DNA of 64,000 nt from positions 1,364,001 to 1,428,000 of the forward strand of contig NZ_JAIFAG010000001.1 of assembly GCF_020012125.1 (NCBI RefSeq), written 5' to 3'. Below, in pieces: positions 18,472 to 27,410 of the stretch. The stretch is from Hymenobacter psoromatis. Lineage in GTDB: Bacteria > Bacteroidota > Bacteroidia > Cytophagales > Hymenobacteraceae. The notes under the pieces were generated by a model that worked only from the letters and a program-made list of their open reading frames with translations, ran no database searches and was not told where the DNA came from. Position numbers and translations under genes: made by a program. Numbering within the stretch: position 1 is the first letter of the stretch; every line of letters starts with the position of its first letter.

Positions 18472-19800
18472 ATGGAAACCTTGCAAGGCTACCCCTACTT
18501 CCCCCTCGAGTTCACCAAAGACGGCCAGGTGTCCAACCCCGCCCAGCAGACGGCCCTGCTCGCGGGCCTGCGCCAAGCGGCCCCCACCGACCTGCTCGTA
18601 CTATCGCACGGCTGGAACAACGACATGGCCGATGCCAAGTCACTCTACGATAGACTGATGGCTCAGTTCAAGCAGGTGCTGGCCACCCACGCAGGGGCGG
18701 CGCTGGCCGGGCGCACCTTTGCCGTGCTGGGCGTGCTGTGGCCATCCAAGAAATTTGCCGACACTAACCTCATTCCGAGCGGCGCGGCGGGGGTAGGGTC
18801 GCCCGTGACGACCGCGCTGCTGGCCGCCGCCCTCGACCGCCTGCACGGCACCTTCGACCAGCCCGGTGCCGACCAGGCCCTCGACGCGGCCAAGAAGCTG
18901 CTGCCTGTTCTCGAAGACCAACCTACCGCCCAGACCGAGTTTGCCCGCCTGCTGCGCTCGGTAGTGTCGCCCATCGAAACCTCCCCCGATATCGATGCCA
19001 GCCACGATTTCTTCGCCCTGCCGGGCCAGCAGCTGCTGGCGCAGCTGAGCAAGCCGCTGCCGGCCGTGCTGCTGCCGCGCCCGGCCGCTTCGGGCCCGGC
19101 CGGGGGGGTAGGGGGCCCCACCAGCGGGCAGCAGGCCGGGCTGGGTCAGCTTTTCGGCGGCATCAAGGCGGGCGCCCTCAACCTGCTGAACTATACCACC
19201 TATTACCAGATGAAGGAGCGCGCCGGCAGCGTGGGCAGCGGCGGCCTGCGCACCGTGCTGCAAGCCGTGCGCCAGCAGCTGCCTACGCTGCGGCTGCACC
19301 TGGCGGGCCACAGCTTTGGGGGGCGTGTGGCCACGGCCGCCGCCGCCGGGCCGGCCGGCCAGCTGCCCCTGCCGGTCAATAGCCTTACGCTGCTCCAGGC
19401 GGCGTTTTCTCACTACGGCTTTTCGGATAGCTACGATGGCACCCACGCGGGTTTTTTCCGGCGCGTGCTCACCGAAAAGGCCGTGTCGGGTCCCATCCTG
19501 ATTACCCATTCGGCACACGATTCGGCCGTGGGTACCATGTACCCGCTGGCCTCCATGCTGGCGCACCAAGTGGGCGCGGCCCTCGGCGATGCCCACGACA
19601 AATACGGCGGCATGGGCCGCAACGGGGCTCAAAAAACGCCCGAAGCCACCGAGGAGCCGATGGGGGCCGTGGGCTCGCCCTACGTCTTTGCCCAGAGCCG
19701 GGTCTTCAACCTTAACGCCGATGCCATCATCCAGGAGCACTCCGACATCTGCCACCCCGAAGTAGCCTACGCCTGGCAGCAGGCCATCGCCTTGGCCTAG
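18472..19800 (+). CDS. Alpha/beta-fold serine hydrolase
   Basis: A 442-residue protein. LLVLSHGWNNDMADAKSLYD near residue 42 is the HG oxyanion segment seen in lipases and esterases. LHLAGHSFGGRVATAAA near residue 281 is a clear nucleophile elbow, GHSFGG. ILITHSAHDSAVGTMYPLAS and the His in HSDICHPE are candidates for the remaining triad members. Between oxyanion and elbow lies a long lid-like insert of about 200 residues. No signal peptide. It follows the subtilisin in the same direction with a palindromic repeat between. Esterase or lipase activity is likely; the substrate is unknown. Confidence 0.75.
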   Translation: METLQGYPYFPLEFTKDGQVSNPAQQTALLAGLRQAAPTDLLVLSHGWNNDMADAKSLYDRLMAQFKQVLATHAGAALAGRTFAVLGVLWPSKKFADTNLIPSGAAGVGSPVTTALLAAALDRLHGTFDQPGADQALDAAKKLLPVLEDQPTAQTEFARLLRSVVSPIETSPDIDASHDFFALPGQQLLAQLSKPLPAVLLPRPAASGPAGGVGGPTSGQQAGLGQLFGGIKAGALNLLNYTTYYQMKERAGSVGSGGLRTVLQAVRQQLPTLRLHLAGHSFGGRVATAAAAGPAGQLPLPVNSLTLLQAAFSHYGFSDSYDGTHAGFFRRVLTEKAVSGPILITHSAHDSAVGTMYPLASMLAHQVGAALGDAHDKYGGMGRNGAQKTPEATEEPMGAVGSPYVFAQSRVFNLNADAIIQEHSDICHPEVAYAWQQAIALA

Positions 19801-19887
19801 CCAGCGGGGGGTAGGGAAGTAGTAGAAGTTGCTAATTCAGCCTACAAGCATTCACCCTAAAACCCGGCTATCCGCCGGCTTGAGTTC

Positions 19888-20979
19888 ATGAAAACGATGC
19901 TACTGCTCGCGCTAGTGGCCGGGCACGTTGCCCTGGCCCAGAAAAAACCCAGCCCCCAAGTGCTGCGCGTGCAACCCAATGTGCTGCCCGCCCGCGCCGA
20001 TAGCCGCCTGCTGGCCCCGCCGCTCGCCCAAATGGTGCTATCCGGCCAGGTGCGGCGCGTCGATTTGCTCCGCAGCGTGCCCTTGCCGGGCGCGATGGTA
20101 TCGGTGCCGCTGCCCACTGGCCCGCTGCATACCCGAACGGATACGAACGGAAAATTCAGCTTAACCCTGTCGCAGGCCAACCTGGCTGCCCTGCCCGATA
20201 GCGTAGCCGTGGTAGCAACGGCCATCGGGTGCAACTCGCAGACTATCAAGCTAAAAAAGGCCGTCCTGGCCACTGTGTTTTTCCGTCTGCGACCGACAAT
20301 TTATAAAATGGAATCGGCGCACATTATCCTGCCGGCTACTGGTTCCAGGCCCTCGGCCAGGCGCCACAGCGGCACTCCGGTCAGCCAGCAGGCTTTTTGG
20401 CCGCCGCCCCAGTGCTCAACGCTGCAAAGGCTGAGCAACCGGTATTTTGCCCAGGCCCACACGCTGAGCGACGTCGATGATATTCTGTATAATGCCCTGA
20501 GCTCGGCTACCTACGACGACCTGCGCTACTACGCCGCCCCCAACGGGTTTGTGCTGATAACCCGCGTGGAGCAAATTAATGACGACGGCGTGGCCCTACC
20601 CGGTAAGGAACGGTGGAGCCCCGATGTGCCCGATAGTATCGGGTTTTCCCTCGTCAGATACCTCAAAGCCCTGTTTATTCCGACCGTCGGTCATTTCCGC
20701 GTCATCGCCTTCGCGGTTACCGACCAGCCCATTACCACGTACCGGCCTGCTCCGCAGGAGGACGAGGCCCGCGTGTGGCTCCAGCAAGGGGCCAATGAGC
20801 TCGACCCCGACGTGGGCGCGCTGCCCTACGGCCGCGGCTACCACTGCACGGCCCTCATCTACGAGTTTAAACAAGCTGCCGAACTCACGGGCTCTTTGGA
20901 TGTGTCGGGGGCGCTCGACGCTACCACGCACCTGACCAAGTCGCGGATTATGGCCGGCCTTCCCAAGCTAACTCCTTGA
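19888..20979 (+). CDS. Secreted protein with a carboxypeptidase-regulatory-like domain
   Basis: A 363-residue protein with a Sec signal peptide (MKTMLLLALVAGHVALAQ). Residues ~50-140 look like a CarboxypepD_reg-like beta-sandwich (VLSGQVRRVDLLRSVPLPGA, MVSVPLP, TRTDTNGKFSLTL), common in Bacteroidota envelope proteins. The rest, including HTLSDVDDILYNALSSATYD and LPYGRGYHCTALIYEFKQAA, matches nothing I know. It lies four bases before the start of the next gene, which suggests co-transcription with that small membrane protein. Confidence 0.6.
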   Translation: MKTMLLLALVAGHVALAQKKPSPQVLRVQPNVLPARADSRLLAPPLAQMVLSGQVRRVDLLRSVPLPGAMVSVPLPTGPLHTRTDTNGKFSLTLSQANLAALPDSVAVVATAIGCNSQTIKLKKAVLATVFFRLRPTIYKMESAHIILPATGSRPSARRHSGTPVSQQAFWPPPQCSTLQRLSNRYFAQAHTLSDVDDILYNALSSATYDDLRYYAAPNGFVLITRVEQINDDGVALPGKERWSPDVPDSIGFSLVRYLKALFIPTVGHFRVIAFAVTDQPITTYRPAPQEDEARVWLQQGANELDPDVGALPYGRGYHCTALIYEFKQAAELTGSLDVSGALDATTHLTKSRIMAGLPKLTP

Positions 20980-20983
20980 GCAG

Positions 20984-21424
20984 ATGACTAAAATTGCCGC
21001 TCAGAAACGGCTGACGGCCCTGTGGTTCATCAGCTCGGCCCTGCTGGCCGTTTTGTTCATCGCCTTCACCGTGCTCAACCGCTTCGGTGCCCACGATACG
21101 GAGGCCTGGCAGTGGTATTCGCAGAATACCGTGCCTACCCTCACGCTCATTGTGGGCAGCTTCTACGCGGCCTCCACCCAGGAGGAAGCCACTTCCCCGC
21201 CGGTTGATATTTTCCACTACCGCGTCTGCTATTACATCTCGCTCTTCTACCTGCTGGCACTTTTTGCCACGGTGCTGGCCGCACCATTCGCGCAGAACAT
21301 AGCGCAGCTTACGATGCTTGAATTGCTGAATAATTCCAAGATTTATCTCACCGTTTTTCAAGGACTTGTGTCGTACTCGCTAGGCGTTTTCTTCGTGAAA
21401 AGCGTAGCTCTCAAACAGAACTAA
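20984..21424 (+). CDS. Small membrane protein, unknown function
   Basis: 146 residues with about four predicted membrane helices: ~11-33 (WFISSALLAVLFIAFTVL), ~48-63, ~80-100 (YYISLFYLLALFATVLAA) and ~118-140. The loops are short, with charged residues near both ends. I recognise no family. It starts four bases after the secreted protein gene and ends at a strong hairpin terminator, so the two form a small operon. An envelope role is inferred from composition only. Confidence 0.55.
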   Translation: MTKIAAQKRLTALWFISSALLAVLFIAFTVLNRFGAHDTEAWQWYSQNTVPTLTLIVGSFYAASTQEEATSPPVDIFHYRVCYYISLFYLLALFATVLAAPFAQNIAQLTMLELLNNSKIYLTVFQGLVSYSLGVFFVKSVALKQN

Positions 21425-21463
21425 AACACGTGGGGCTGCATCATGTGCAGCCTCACGTGTTTT
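21423..21463 (+). terminator. Rho-independent terminator
   Basis: A long stem beginning AAAACACGTG and continuing GGGCTGCA, a short loop, TGCAGCC and CACGTGTTTT, starting at the stop codon of the membrane protein gene. Its A/T flanks are symmetrical, so it would also stop transcripts of the convergent helicase. Confidence 0.85.
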
Positions 21464-21479
21464 GCTAAAGAGTCGCCGA

Positions 21480-23513
21480 TTAATCCTGTAATTCCCAGGC
21501 CGTGCGGTAGCCGCCTACCCCCTCCACATACGCCAGAAAGGCCTTGTAAAACGGGTGTGAGCCCAGCGTGGACGAGTCGCCCACGAGCAGCAGCTTTTTG
21601 CGCGCCCGCGTCATGCCCACGTTCATGCGCCGGATATCGGACAGGAAGCCGATTTCGCCGTGCGAGTTGCTGCGCGTGAGGCTGATAGCGATAATGTCGC
21701 GCTCCTGCCCCTGAAAGGAATCAACGGTGCCCACGCTCAATTGGCGGTGCAGCAGGAGGCCGCTCAGCTCGTCGCTTTCCTCCACCGCATCCTTCAAATA
21801 GTTGATTTGGGCGCGGTAGGGCGCAATCACGCCGATGCTGAGCGGGTCGGCTTCGTGGTCGGGCGCGTCGTAGGGTTCCAGCAGCTGGGCCAGGCGGCGC
21901 AGCAGCAGGTCGGCTTCCTCGGGGTTGGCCGTGGAGCGGCTCTCCGGGATGGTAATCTCTTCAAAGCCAAAGCCGGCCGTGTCCAGAAACTCCACCGGCA
22001 GGTCGGGCGCGAAGCGAATATCGTAGGCATCGAGGCCGCTGTGGGCCACGGTGGGCGCGGCCACCAGCCTACCCTCGTAAAACTGCTTGGAACTGAACTG
22101 CATAATCTGCTCGTGCATGCGGTACTGCACAGTCAGCATGCGGCTGGCGTCGGGCTGCCGCGTAATGCACTTCTCAAACAGCGTTTCGCGCAGGCCCTCC
22201 TTGGCGGCTTTTTCGCTCTTCACGGTGGGCGGCAACTGCTGGTGGTCGCCGGCCAGCACCACCCGGCCCGCCTTGGCAATGGGAATCCAGCAGCCCGGCT
22301 CCAGCGCCTGGGCCGCCTCGTCGATAAACACCGTTTCGTAGGTGAGGTGGCGAATATTGCGGTTGCTGGCACCCACCAGCGTGCAGGTAATCACCTGCAC
22401 CTGTTCGAGTAAGTCCTCCGTAATGTAGCGCTCCAGGCCGTCGGCTTCCTGGTGTAGCGCCCGCGCTTCTTCTTTCAATAAGCGGCGCTGCTCGCGCTCT
22501 TCCCAGCCAAACTGCCGGGTGTGCTTGCTGGCTTCTTCGCGGTACTGCTCGGCGGTCTGGCGCATCGAGCGCAGCTCGCCGTAGCGCTTGTGGGCCATCA
22601 CCTGGGCGTCGAGGGTGTGCTCCAGCAGCAGGTCCGATACCCGCGAGGGGTTACCCATCCGAATGACATTGACGCCGCGCTCGGCCAGCTTTTCGGTCAG
22701 CAAATCCACGGCTGTGTTAGAGGGCGCGCAGACAAGCACGCGCCGCTCGCGCCGGATGGTTTCCAGAATGGCCTGCACCAGCGTAGTCGTTTTGCCGGTG
22801 CCGGGCGGGCCGTGAATAATGGCCACGTCCTGCGCCGCCATCACGTGCCGGATGGCCGCCAGCTGGCTCTCGTTGAGCGGGCTGGGGTAGAAAATATCGT
22901 CGGCCTTCTCGGCGCGGAAGCGGGCGGGCTTGGCCCCGAGTAGGATGTCGCGCAGGTCGGCCAGGCGGTCGCCGTGGGCGCCCATTACCTTACCCAGCGC
23001 GTAGTCCATCTCGCGGTAGCTCACCTCATCGAAGGTGAGGTCGATGCCCAGCTTGCCGCCCTCGCTCACCCAGTCGGGCAGGTCTTCCTTGGTGGTGGCG
23101 AGTAGCAATTTATTACGCCGCACGCTGGTAATCACGCCGCTTAGCGTAGGCCGGTCGGTGGCCGAGCGCCCCGGAATGTTGCCAAACAGCGCCGCATTTT
23201 TGCCCACCTGAAACAGGTGCAAGCCCTGCTGCCCGGCCGGCCGCTCCAGCTCAATCACGACTTTGCCGCCAAAGCCCACGTCCTCCTTGGTAATCGTGAC
23301 CGGGTACCAGGTCAGCCCGCGCTTTTGGCGCTCCTGCACGGTGGCCTTGGCATTCTTCAGCTTAAACTGCTCTAAATCTTCTTGTTGCTCCAGCTTGAGC
23401 ATGGCCTGCACGCGGCGCAATTCCTTCTCAATAGCGTAAGGCTCGGCGTGGGGGGTAGGGAGTTCGTTCGACAAAAGAAAGCGGATTGATTTTCGTTGCA
23501 GAAGTAACAACAA
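21480..23513 (-). CDS. SF1 (UPF1/SMUBP2-like) DNA/RNA helicase
   Basis: Up to 677 residues. Motifs in order: Walker A IIHGPPGTGKTT (Lys near 241), motif II FIDEAAQA, motif III GDHQQLPPTV, motif IV VQYRMHEQI, motif V VDSFQGQERDIIAISLTRSN and motif VI MNVGMTRARKKLLLVGD. The 1B domain with GLTWYPVTITKED near residue 67 is typical of the bacterial UPF1-like/IGHMBP2-like branch of SF1B. Such enzymes unwind nucleic acid 5' to 3' using ATP. The start is uncertain: an internal ATG at 23402 (MLKLEQQEDL) matches related proteins better than the upstream one at 23513. Confidence 0.85.
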   Translation of the reverse strand: MLLLLQRKSIRFLLSNELPTPHAEPYAIEKELRRVQAMLKLEQQEDLEQFKLKNAKATVQERQKRGLTWYPVTITKEDVGFGGKVVIELERPAGQQGLHLFQVGKNAALFGNIPGRSATDRPTLSGVITSVRRNKLLLATTKEDLPDWVSEGGKLGIDLTFDEVSYREMDYALGKVMGAHGDRLADLRDILLGAKPARFRAEKADDIFYPSPLNESQLAAIRHVMAAQDVAIIHGPPGTGKTTTLVQAILETIRRERRVLVCAPSNTAVDLLTEKLAERGVNVIRMGNPSRVSDLLLEHTLDAQVMAHKRYGELRSMRQTAEQYREEASKHTRQFGWEEREQRRLLKEEARALHQEADGLERYITEDLLEQVQVITCTLVGASNRNIRHLTYETVFIDEAAQALEPGCWIPIAKAGRVVLAGDHQQLPPTVKSEKAAKEGLRETLFEKCITRQPDASRMLTVQYRMHEQIMQFSSKQFYEGRLVAAPTVAHSGLDAYDIRFAPDLPVEFLDTAGFGFEEITIPESRSTANPEEADLLLRRLAQLLEPYDAPDHEADPLSIGVIAPYRAQINYLKDAVEESDELSGLLLHRQLSVGTVDSFQGQERDIIAISLTRSNSHGEIGFLSDIRRMNVGMTRARKKLLLVGDSSTLGSHPFYKAFLAYVEGVGGYRTAWELQD

Positions 23514-23554
23514 AACGAGAAAATAGGTGGCCGGAGGCGATGAATAGGTGAACG

Positions 23555-23824
23555 TCAGCCTAAGTCGTCAGGGTCGTAATAATAATGCTCCTGACTGGCG
23601 GTAGTGAAGCGCTGAATAAACCCAGCTTCATAGTGCGCAGGCTTCTTATGTTCAAATAGTTGCTCCTTCACGGCCCAATCGTAGACACTTATTCCAACGG
23701 GGTATTTAGTCAGGCAGCCGGTTAGCCGGTAGCGCTGAATAAACTCTTCGGCTTGCGCCTGCGAAGCAAAAACGCTGCTGGTAAACCGGCCGCCAGCCCC
23801 GTGAAATACCCAAACTTCGTTCAT
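23555..23824 (-). CDS. DUF7710-like small protein
   Basis: 89 residues. The opening MNEVWVFHGAGGRFTSSVF, followed by an EEFIQRYRLTGCLTKYP segment and VYDWAV, is a pattern I recall as the DUF7710 domain, a short module of unknown function. No membrane segment or signal peptide. It sits between a helicase and a broken HigA-type antitoxin gene on the same strand. The family name is from memory and should be checked; the gene itself looks real from its coherent composition. Confidence 0.55.
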   Translation of the reverse strand: MNEVWVFHGAGGRFTSSVFASQAQAEEFIQRYRLTGCLTKYPVGISVYDWAVKEQLFEHKKPAHYEAGFIQRFTTASQEHYYYDPDDLG

Positions 23825-23847
23825 CTGTGATAAGAAATTGCGCTGAG

Positions 23848-24207
23848 TTAAGCTGCAGCCAACAATACTTCCGCTGATAGCCCCAGGTTATCGTGCAGTG
23901 CCTTCATCATCTTAGCCGTGAGCTTGCGCTTGCGATTCAGCACCTCGCTCACTCGGTTCTCGCCGCCAAACCACTGTGCAACATCACGTTGCAATAGTCA
24001 TTGCTCCTCCATCTTATACTTGATATACTCAATAGGGTCGGGGTCGGCTATGGGGTAGTGCCGGGCTTCGTAGGCTTCAAGGAGAATAGCCAGGATTTCC
24101 AACTCATCAAATTCAGGGTCGCCAGGTTGGGCTTGCAGAATAGTTTTCAGGCGGGTAAGTGTTGCCTGGTAATCGGCTTCGGAGCGAATTGGTTTGATGG
24201 AATTCAT
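23848..24207 (-). pseudogene. HigA-family antitoxin gene interrupted by an in-frame TGA
   Basis: The frame from 24207 reads MNSIKPIRSEADYQATLTRL and continues through LEAYEARHYPIADPDPIEYI to KMEEQ, then a TGA (23998-24000). In the same frame after it comes LLQRDVAQWFGGENRVSEVL, NRKRKLTAKMMKALHDNLGL and SAEVLLAAA, ending at TAA (23848). Together this is a complete 119-codon HigA-type antitoxin: an N-terminal segment rich in acidic residues, then an XRE helix-turn-helix. The TGA stands where relatives usually have Gly (one base from GGA). No HigB-type toxin lies on either side, so the gene is an orphan that has decayed. Read-through cannot be excluded. Confidence 0.75.
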
Positions 24208-24348
24208 AGGGTAGAGCCACCAACTAAGAAGCGTTCACTAAAATCGACTCTAGTTTTGTACATGTTTGCTTGGTTACGCAACGGCCTACTCGCGCTCACG
24301 ATGCGCATTACAAGATACCGTAAAAGGTCACTTGTCGGCATGGGTTAA

Positions 24349-24774
24349 GTGTGGCTCCTCGTGTTAAGCATGGCCTTTCTTCTGACTAAACCAGGCGTCG
24401 TTCGTAATCAGGCGCTTCTGGCACTTGCTTTTGGGGGCTTACTGTTTTTAGTTGGAATTCCGGCCTTCTACTTATGGATAGCAGGAATTCAGGCGCTATT
24501 GATGGGGCAGCGTCGAAAGGGATTAATCTGGTTAGCCATTGTGCTGATATTATGGTTTGTCTTATACTTGTTGATAAGCTACGTTCAGATGCTTTTGCAA
24601 GAATACCCTTTAATTCGGCGAGCTAAAGCTTACTCTACGCTGCCCTACCCCAGCAGCGCCGGCCGCTCCCGGTACGTCTTCCATAAAAACTCGCCAAACA
24701 GCGTGTTGGCCCAGGCAAACCAGGCGCGGGTGAACTTGGCGGGGTCATCTTTATTAAAGGACTCGTGCATGTAG
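24349..24774 (+). CDS. Small membrane protein, possibly a damaged gene
   Basis: 141 residues if started at GTG 24349, or 134 from ATG 24370. Three hydrophobic helices are visible: VWLLVLSMAFLL, LALAFGGLLFLVGIPAFYL and GLIWLAIVLILWFVLYLLI. Upstream, the same frame runs from ATG 24261 (MFAWLRNGLLALTMRITRYR) into a TAA at 24346, immediately followed by the GTG. An older, longer gene may therefore have been split by this stop. The last ~43 codons overlap the end of the convergent GH125 gene and look like run-on sequence rather than a natural C-terminus. I recognise no family. Confidence 0.4.
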   Translation: MWLLVLSMAFLLTKPGVVRNQALLALAFGGLLFLVGIPAFYLWIAGIQALLMGQRRKGLIWLAIVLILWFVLYLLISYVQMLLQEYPLIRRAKAYSTLPYPSSAGRSRYVFHKNSPNSVLAQANQARVNLAGSSLLKDSCM

Positions 24775-26066
24775 CCAGTGCCGGCGTGGGTGGTTTTCAA
24801 GGCTTGAATGCAGGCCTTTATCTCCGCGTCGTTGGTACTGGTGAGGCCGCGCATGGTGAGGGCAATGGGCCAAATCATGTTCAGGCCCACGTGCGGCCCG
24901 CCGATGCCTTCGGCCGCCGAGCCTTTGAAAAAGAACGGGTTAGCGGCCGAGAGCACCAGCCGGCGCGTGTTTTGGTAAATGGGCTCGTTGAGGGGGATGG
25001 CCCCGAGGTAGGGCAGGGCCAGCAGGCTGGGTACGTTGGCATCGTCCATCAGGATATGCCCGCCGAAGCCATCTACCTCATAGGCATACACTTGCCCGAA
25101 ATCGGGATGCGTAACGAGCGCGTGCTGGCGCAGGGCCACCGCGATTTCATCGGCGAAGGCCATCAACTCTTTGTAGTCGGCCGCGTCGTGGTAGATATCA
25201 TTGAGCATGAGCGCGGCCTGGCGCAGGCTGGCCACGGCGAAGAAGTTGCTGGGCACCAAAAAGGGTAGCAGCGTGGCGTCGTCGCTGGGCCGGAAGGCCG
25301 AGGCAAGTAGGCCGCAGGGCCGCACCGGGTAGCCGTAGCCGGCCAGCGGCTGGGTGTCGGCCGAAGTCAGCGTTTCGCGCTGGAAGTGGTAGGGACCGGG
25401 ACTAGTTTTGCGCTGCTGCTCGCGGAACGTTTTTACAATCAGCGTAATAGCCCGGCGCCAGTCGGCGTCGAAGGGCTGGGTGTCGCCGGTCGTTTTCCAG
25501 TAGTGATACGCCAGCCGGATGGGGTAGCACAGCGAATCGACCTCCCACTTGCGCTCATGCACGCCGGGCTGCATGGCGGTGTGGTCCGATTTCCACTCGC
25601 CCACTTTGGCGGGGTCATTGTAAAACGCGTTGGCGTAGGGGTCTTTTAAGATGCACTGGGCCTGGCGGTTAATCACGCCCGCCACCAGCTGGCGCAGCGC
25701 CGCGTCCTGGGCCACAAACTGTAAATAGGGCCACACCTGGGCCGATGAATCGCGCAGCCACATGGCGTCGATGTCGCCGGTGATGACGTAGGTATCGGGC
25801 CGGCCGGCGCGGGTGCCGGGCGTCACGGTGGTGTCCAGGGTATTCGGAAAGCAGTTGCCGAAGAGCCAGCCCAGCTCCGGGTCTTTCACCGTCCGCTGAA
25901 ACTCGGTAATGGCGTTTTCGACCGCCCGGCTGCGGAAGCGGCGCTGGCCCGCCGCCGGCCGCACCACCGGGAAAGCCGGCACCGTGGCCGCCAGCAAGGG
26001 GGGTAGGGCGAAGAAAGAGCCGGCAGTCAGCAGGCCCGCATCCCGCACAAACAGGCGACGATTCAT
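24645..26066 (-). CDS. GH125 exo-alpha-1,6-mannosidase
   Basis: A 473-residue glycoside hydrolase of family 125. It has a twin-Arg-containing signal (MNRRLFVRDAGLLTAGSFF), so it is exported. Family landmarks are GNCFPNTLDTTV, TGDIDAMWLRDSSAQVWPYL, WEVDSLCYPIRLAYHYWK, YEVDGFGGHILMDDANVPSL and GTGYMHESFNKDDPAKFTRA; the Glu in MHES is the likely catalytic base by comparison with studied members. GH125 enzymes are metal-independent and remove alpha-1,6-linked mannose, for instance from N-glycans or fungal mannan. The neighbouring GH27 galactosidase and propeller lipoprotein support a carbohydrate-use locus. Confidence 0.9.
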   Translation of the reverse strand: MNRRLFVRDAGLLTAGSFFALPPLLAATVPAFPVVRPAAGQRRFRSRAVENAITEFQRTVKDPELGWLFGNCFPNTLDTTVTPGTRAGRPDTYVITGDIDAMWLRDSSAQVWPYLQFVAQDAALRQLVAGVINRQAQCILKDPYANAFYNDPAKVGEWKSDHTAMQPGVHERKWEVDSLCYPIRLAYHYWKTTGDTQPFDADWRRAITLIVKTFREQQRKTSPGPYHFQRETLTSADTQPLAGYGYPVRPCGLLASAFRPSDDATLLPFLVPSNFFAVASLRQAALMLNDIYHDAADYKELMAFADEIAVALRQHALVTHPDFGQVYAYEVDGFGGHILMDDANVPSLLALPYLGAIPLNEPIYQNTRRLVLSAANPFFFKGSAAEGIGGPHVGLNMIWPIALTMRGLTSTNDAEIKACIQALKTTHAGTGYMHESFNKDDPAKFTRAWFAWANTLFGEFLWKTYRERPALLG

Positions 26067-26230
26067 ACGCAGCGTAGCAAGAAAATGTGGGCAAAGATGC
26101 GCCTACTGGCACCACTGCTCCCTGCATTGAGGAGCAAAATGGCGGAATTTGAGAAGGACAGCTAACTTTTTAGGCGTCTGGAAAGTAAAGCAAGGCGTTT
26201 TCTACCTCTTCTTCCTTTTCCACTTTCATC

Positions 26231-27370
26231 ATGCGTACCCTTCTTGCCCTGCTGCCCATTGCCGGGCTGCTGGCCGCCTGCACCGGCGGTACCGGCACCG
26301 AAAAATCGACCAGCGTGGCCACCCCGCCGCCCGTCTCCACTTCCGAAAGCGCCAAAAAGCTGGTGTCGGTGGCCACGTCTGATACCATCTGGAACGGCGT
26401 GGCCGTCAGCGATAACGACCGGATATTCGTGCTGTTTCCGCACAATGAAGGCCACCCTGGCACCCGCATCGGCGAGCTGAAAAATGGGAAGGTGACGCCC
26501 TACCCCTCCCGCGCCTGGAATGCCTGGACCAAGGAGGGCGACCCCGCCAAACAGGCGTTCGTGCGCACCAACTCCCTGCGTTTCGGCCCCGATGGCCTGC
26601 TTTGGATTGTGGACACCGGCACGCCCAAGAGTGACGCCCCGCCCATCACCGATGGCCCCAAGCTGCTGGCCTTCGACATTGCTAAAAACCAGCTGGTGAA
26701 GTCTATTCCGCTCGATAAGTACGTGAAGCGCAAGAGCTTCGTAGATGACCTGCGCTTCCACGGCGACATGATTTACGTGACTGATGCCGGCGCGCCGGGC
26801 CTCATTCTTCTCAACCAAAAAACGGGGGTAGGGCGCCGCCTGCTCGACGGCGACACGACTACTACCGCCCGCCGCCCTATGTATGGCGAGGGCAAAAAGA
26901 TGGTAAAACCCGACGGCAGCGACGTTGCCCTGCACGCCGACCAAATGGAGGTGTCGCCCGATGGTAAATATTACTATTTTCAGACCGCCGCCGGCCCCAT
27001 GTACCGCGTCGAAACCAAGTACCTGGACGACCCCAAAATCAGCTCGGCCGACCTGGCCAAGCAGGTAACATACTTCTTCAACTCGCCCACTTGCGGCGGC
27101 ACCACCATTGACGCGGCCGGCAATATCTATGTAGCCGATGCCAACGAAAAGCGCATCCTCAAAGTGACGCCCGATGCTAAGAGCAGTGTGCTGGTGCAGG
27201 ACCCGCGCCTCGTCTGGGCCGATGCCCTGTGGATTGACCACGCCGGCAACCTCTGGATTCCGGTACCGCAGATGAACCGCACGGCCGGCTTCCAGAAGGG
27301 GGTAGAGACGGTTGCCTTTCCCGTGCATCTATCCAAAATGCCCATCGGCGCTCAGCCATTCCGAGATTGA
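26231..27370 (+). CDS. Major royal jelly-type propeller lipoprotein
   Basis: A 379-residue lipoprotein: MRTLLALLPIAGLLAACTGG ends in a lipobox with Cys near residue 17. The body resembles the major royal jelly protein/SMP-30 propeller group: TIWNGVAVSDNDRIFVLFPH, LRFGPDGLLWIVDTGTPK, FVDDLRFHGDMIYVTDAGAP, ADQMEVSPDGKYYYFQTA and SPTCGGTTIDAAGNIYVAD. Bacterial members are mostly uncharacterised; sugar-acid lactonase or ligand binding is possible. It sits between two glycosidase genes, GH125 divergent and GH27 convergent. A dispersed palindrome follows its stop. Confidence 0.75.
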   Translation: MRTLLALLPIAGLLAACTGGTGTEKSTSVATPPPVSTSESAKKLVSVATSDTIWNGVAVSDNDRIFVLFPHNEGHPGTRIGELKNGKVTPYPSRAWNAWTKEGDPAKQAFVRTNSLRFGPDGLLWIVDTGTPKSDAPPITDGPKLLAFDIAKNQLVKSIPLDKYVKRKSFVDDLRFHGDMIYVTDAGAPGLILLNQKTGVGRRLLDGDTTTTARRPMYGEGKKMVKPDGSDVALHADQMEVSPDGKYYYFQTAAGPMYRVETKYLDDPKISSADLAKQVTYFFNSPTCGGTTIDAAGNIYVADANEKRILKVTPDAKSSVLVQDPRLVWADALWIDHAGNLWIPVPQMNRTAGFQKGVETVAFPVHLSKMPIGAQPFRD

Positions 27371-27410
27371 GGTAAGAGCCTCACTAACAAACATATTTAT
27401 TAAGTAAAGC

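Noticed and set aside
17207..19755. Long minus-strand frames opposite the subtilisin and alpha/beta hydrolase genes
   Set aside because: Composition is that of reverse-complemented GC-rich genes, with no family landmarks.
24208..24350. A HigB-type toxin gene upstream of the HigA-like pseudogene
   Set aside because: The minus-strand sequence there has stops in the needed frames and no HigB motif.
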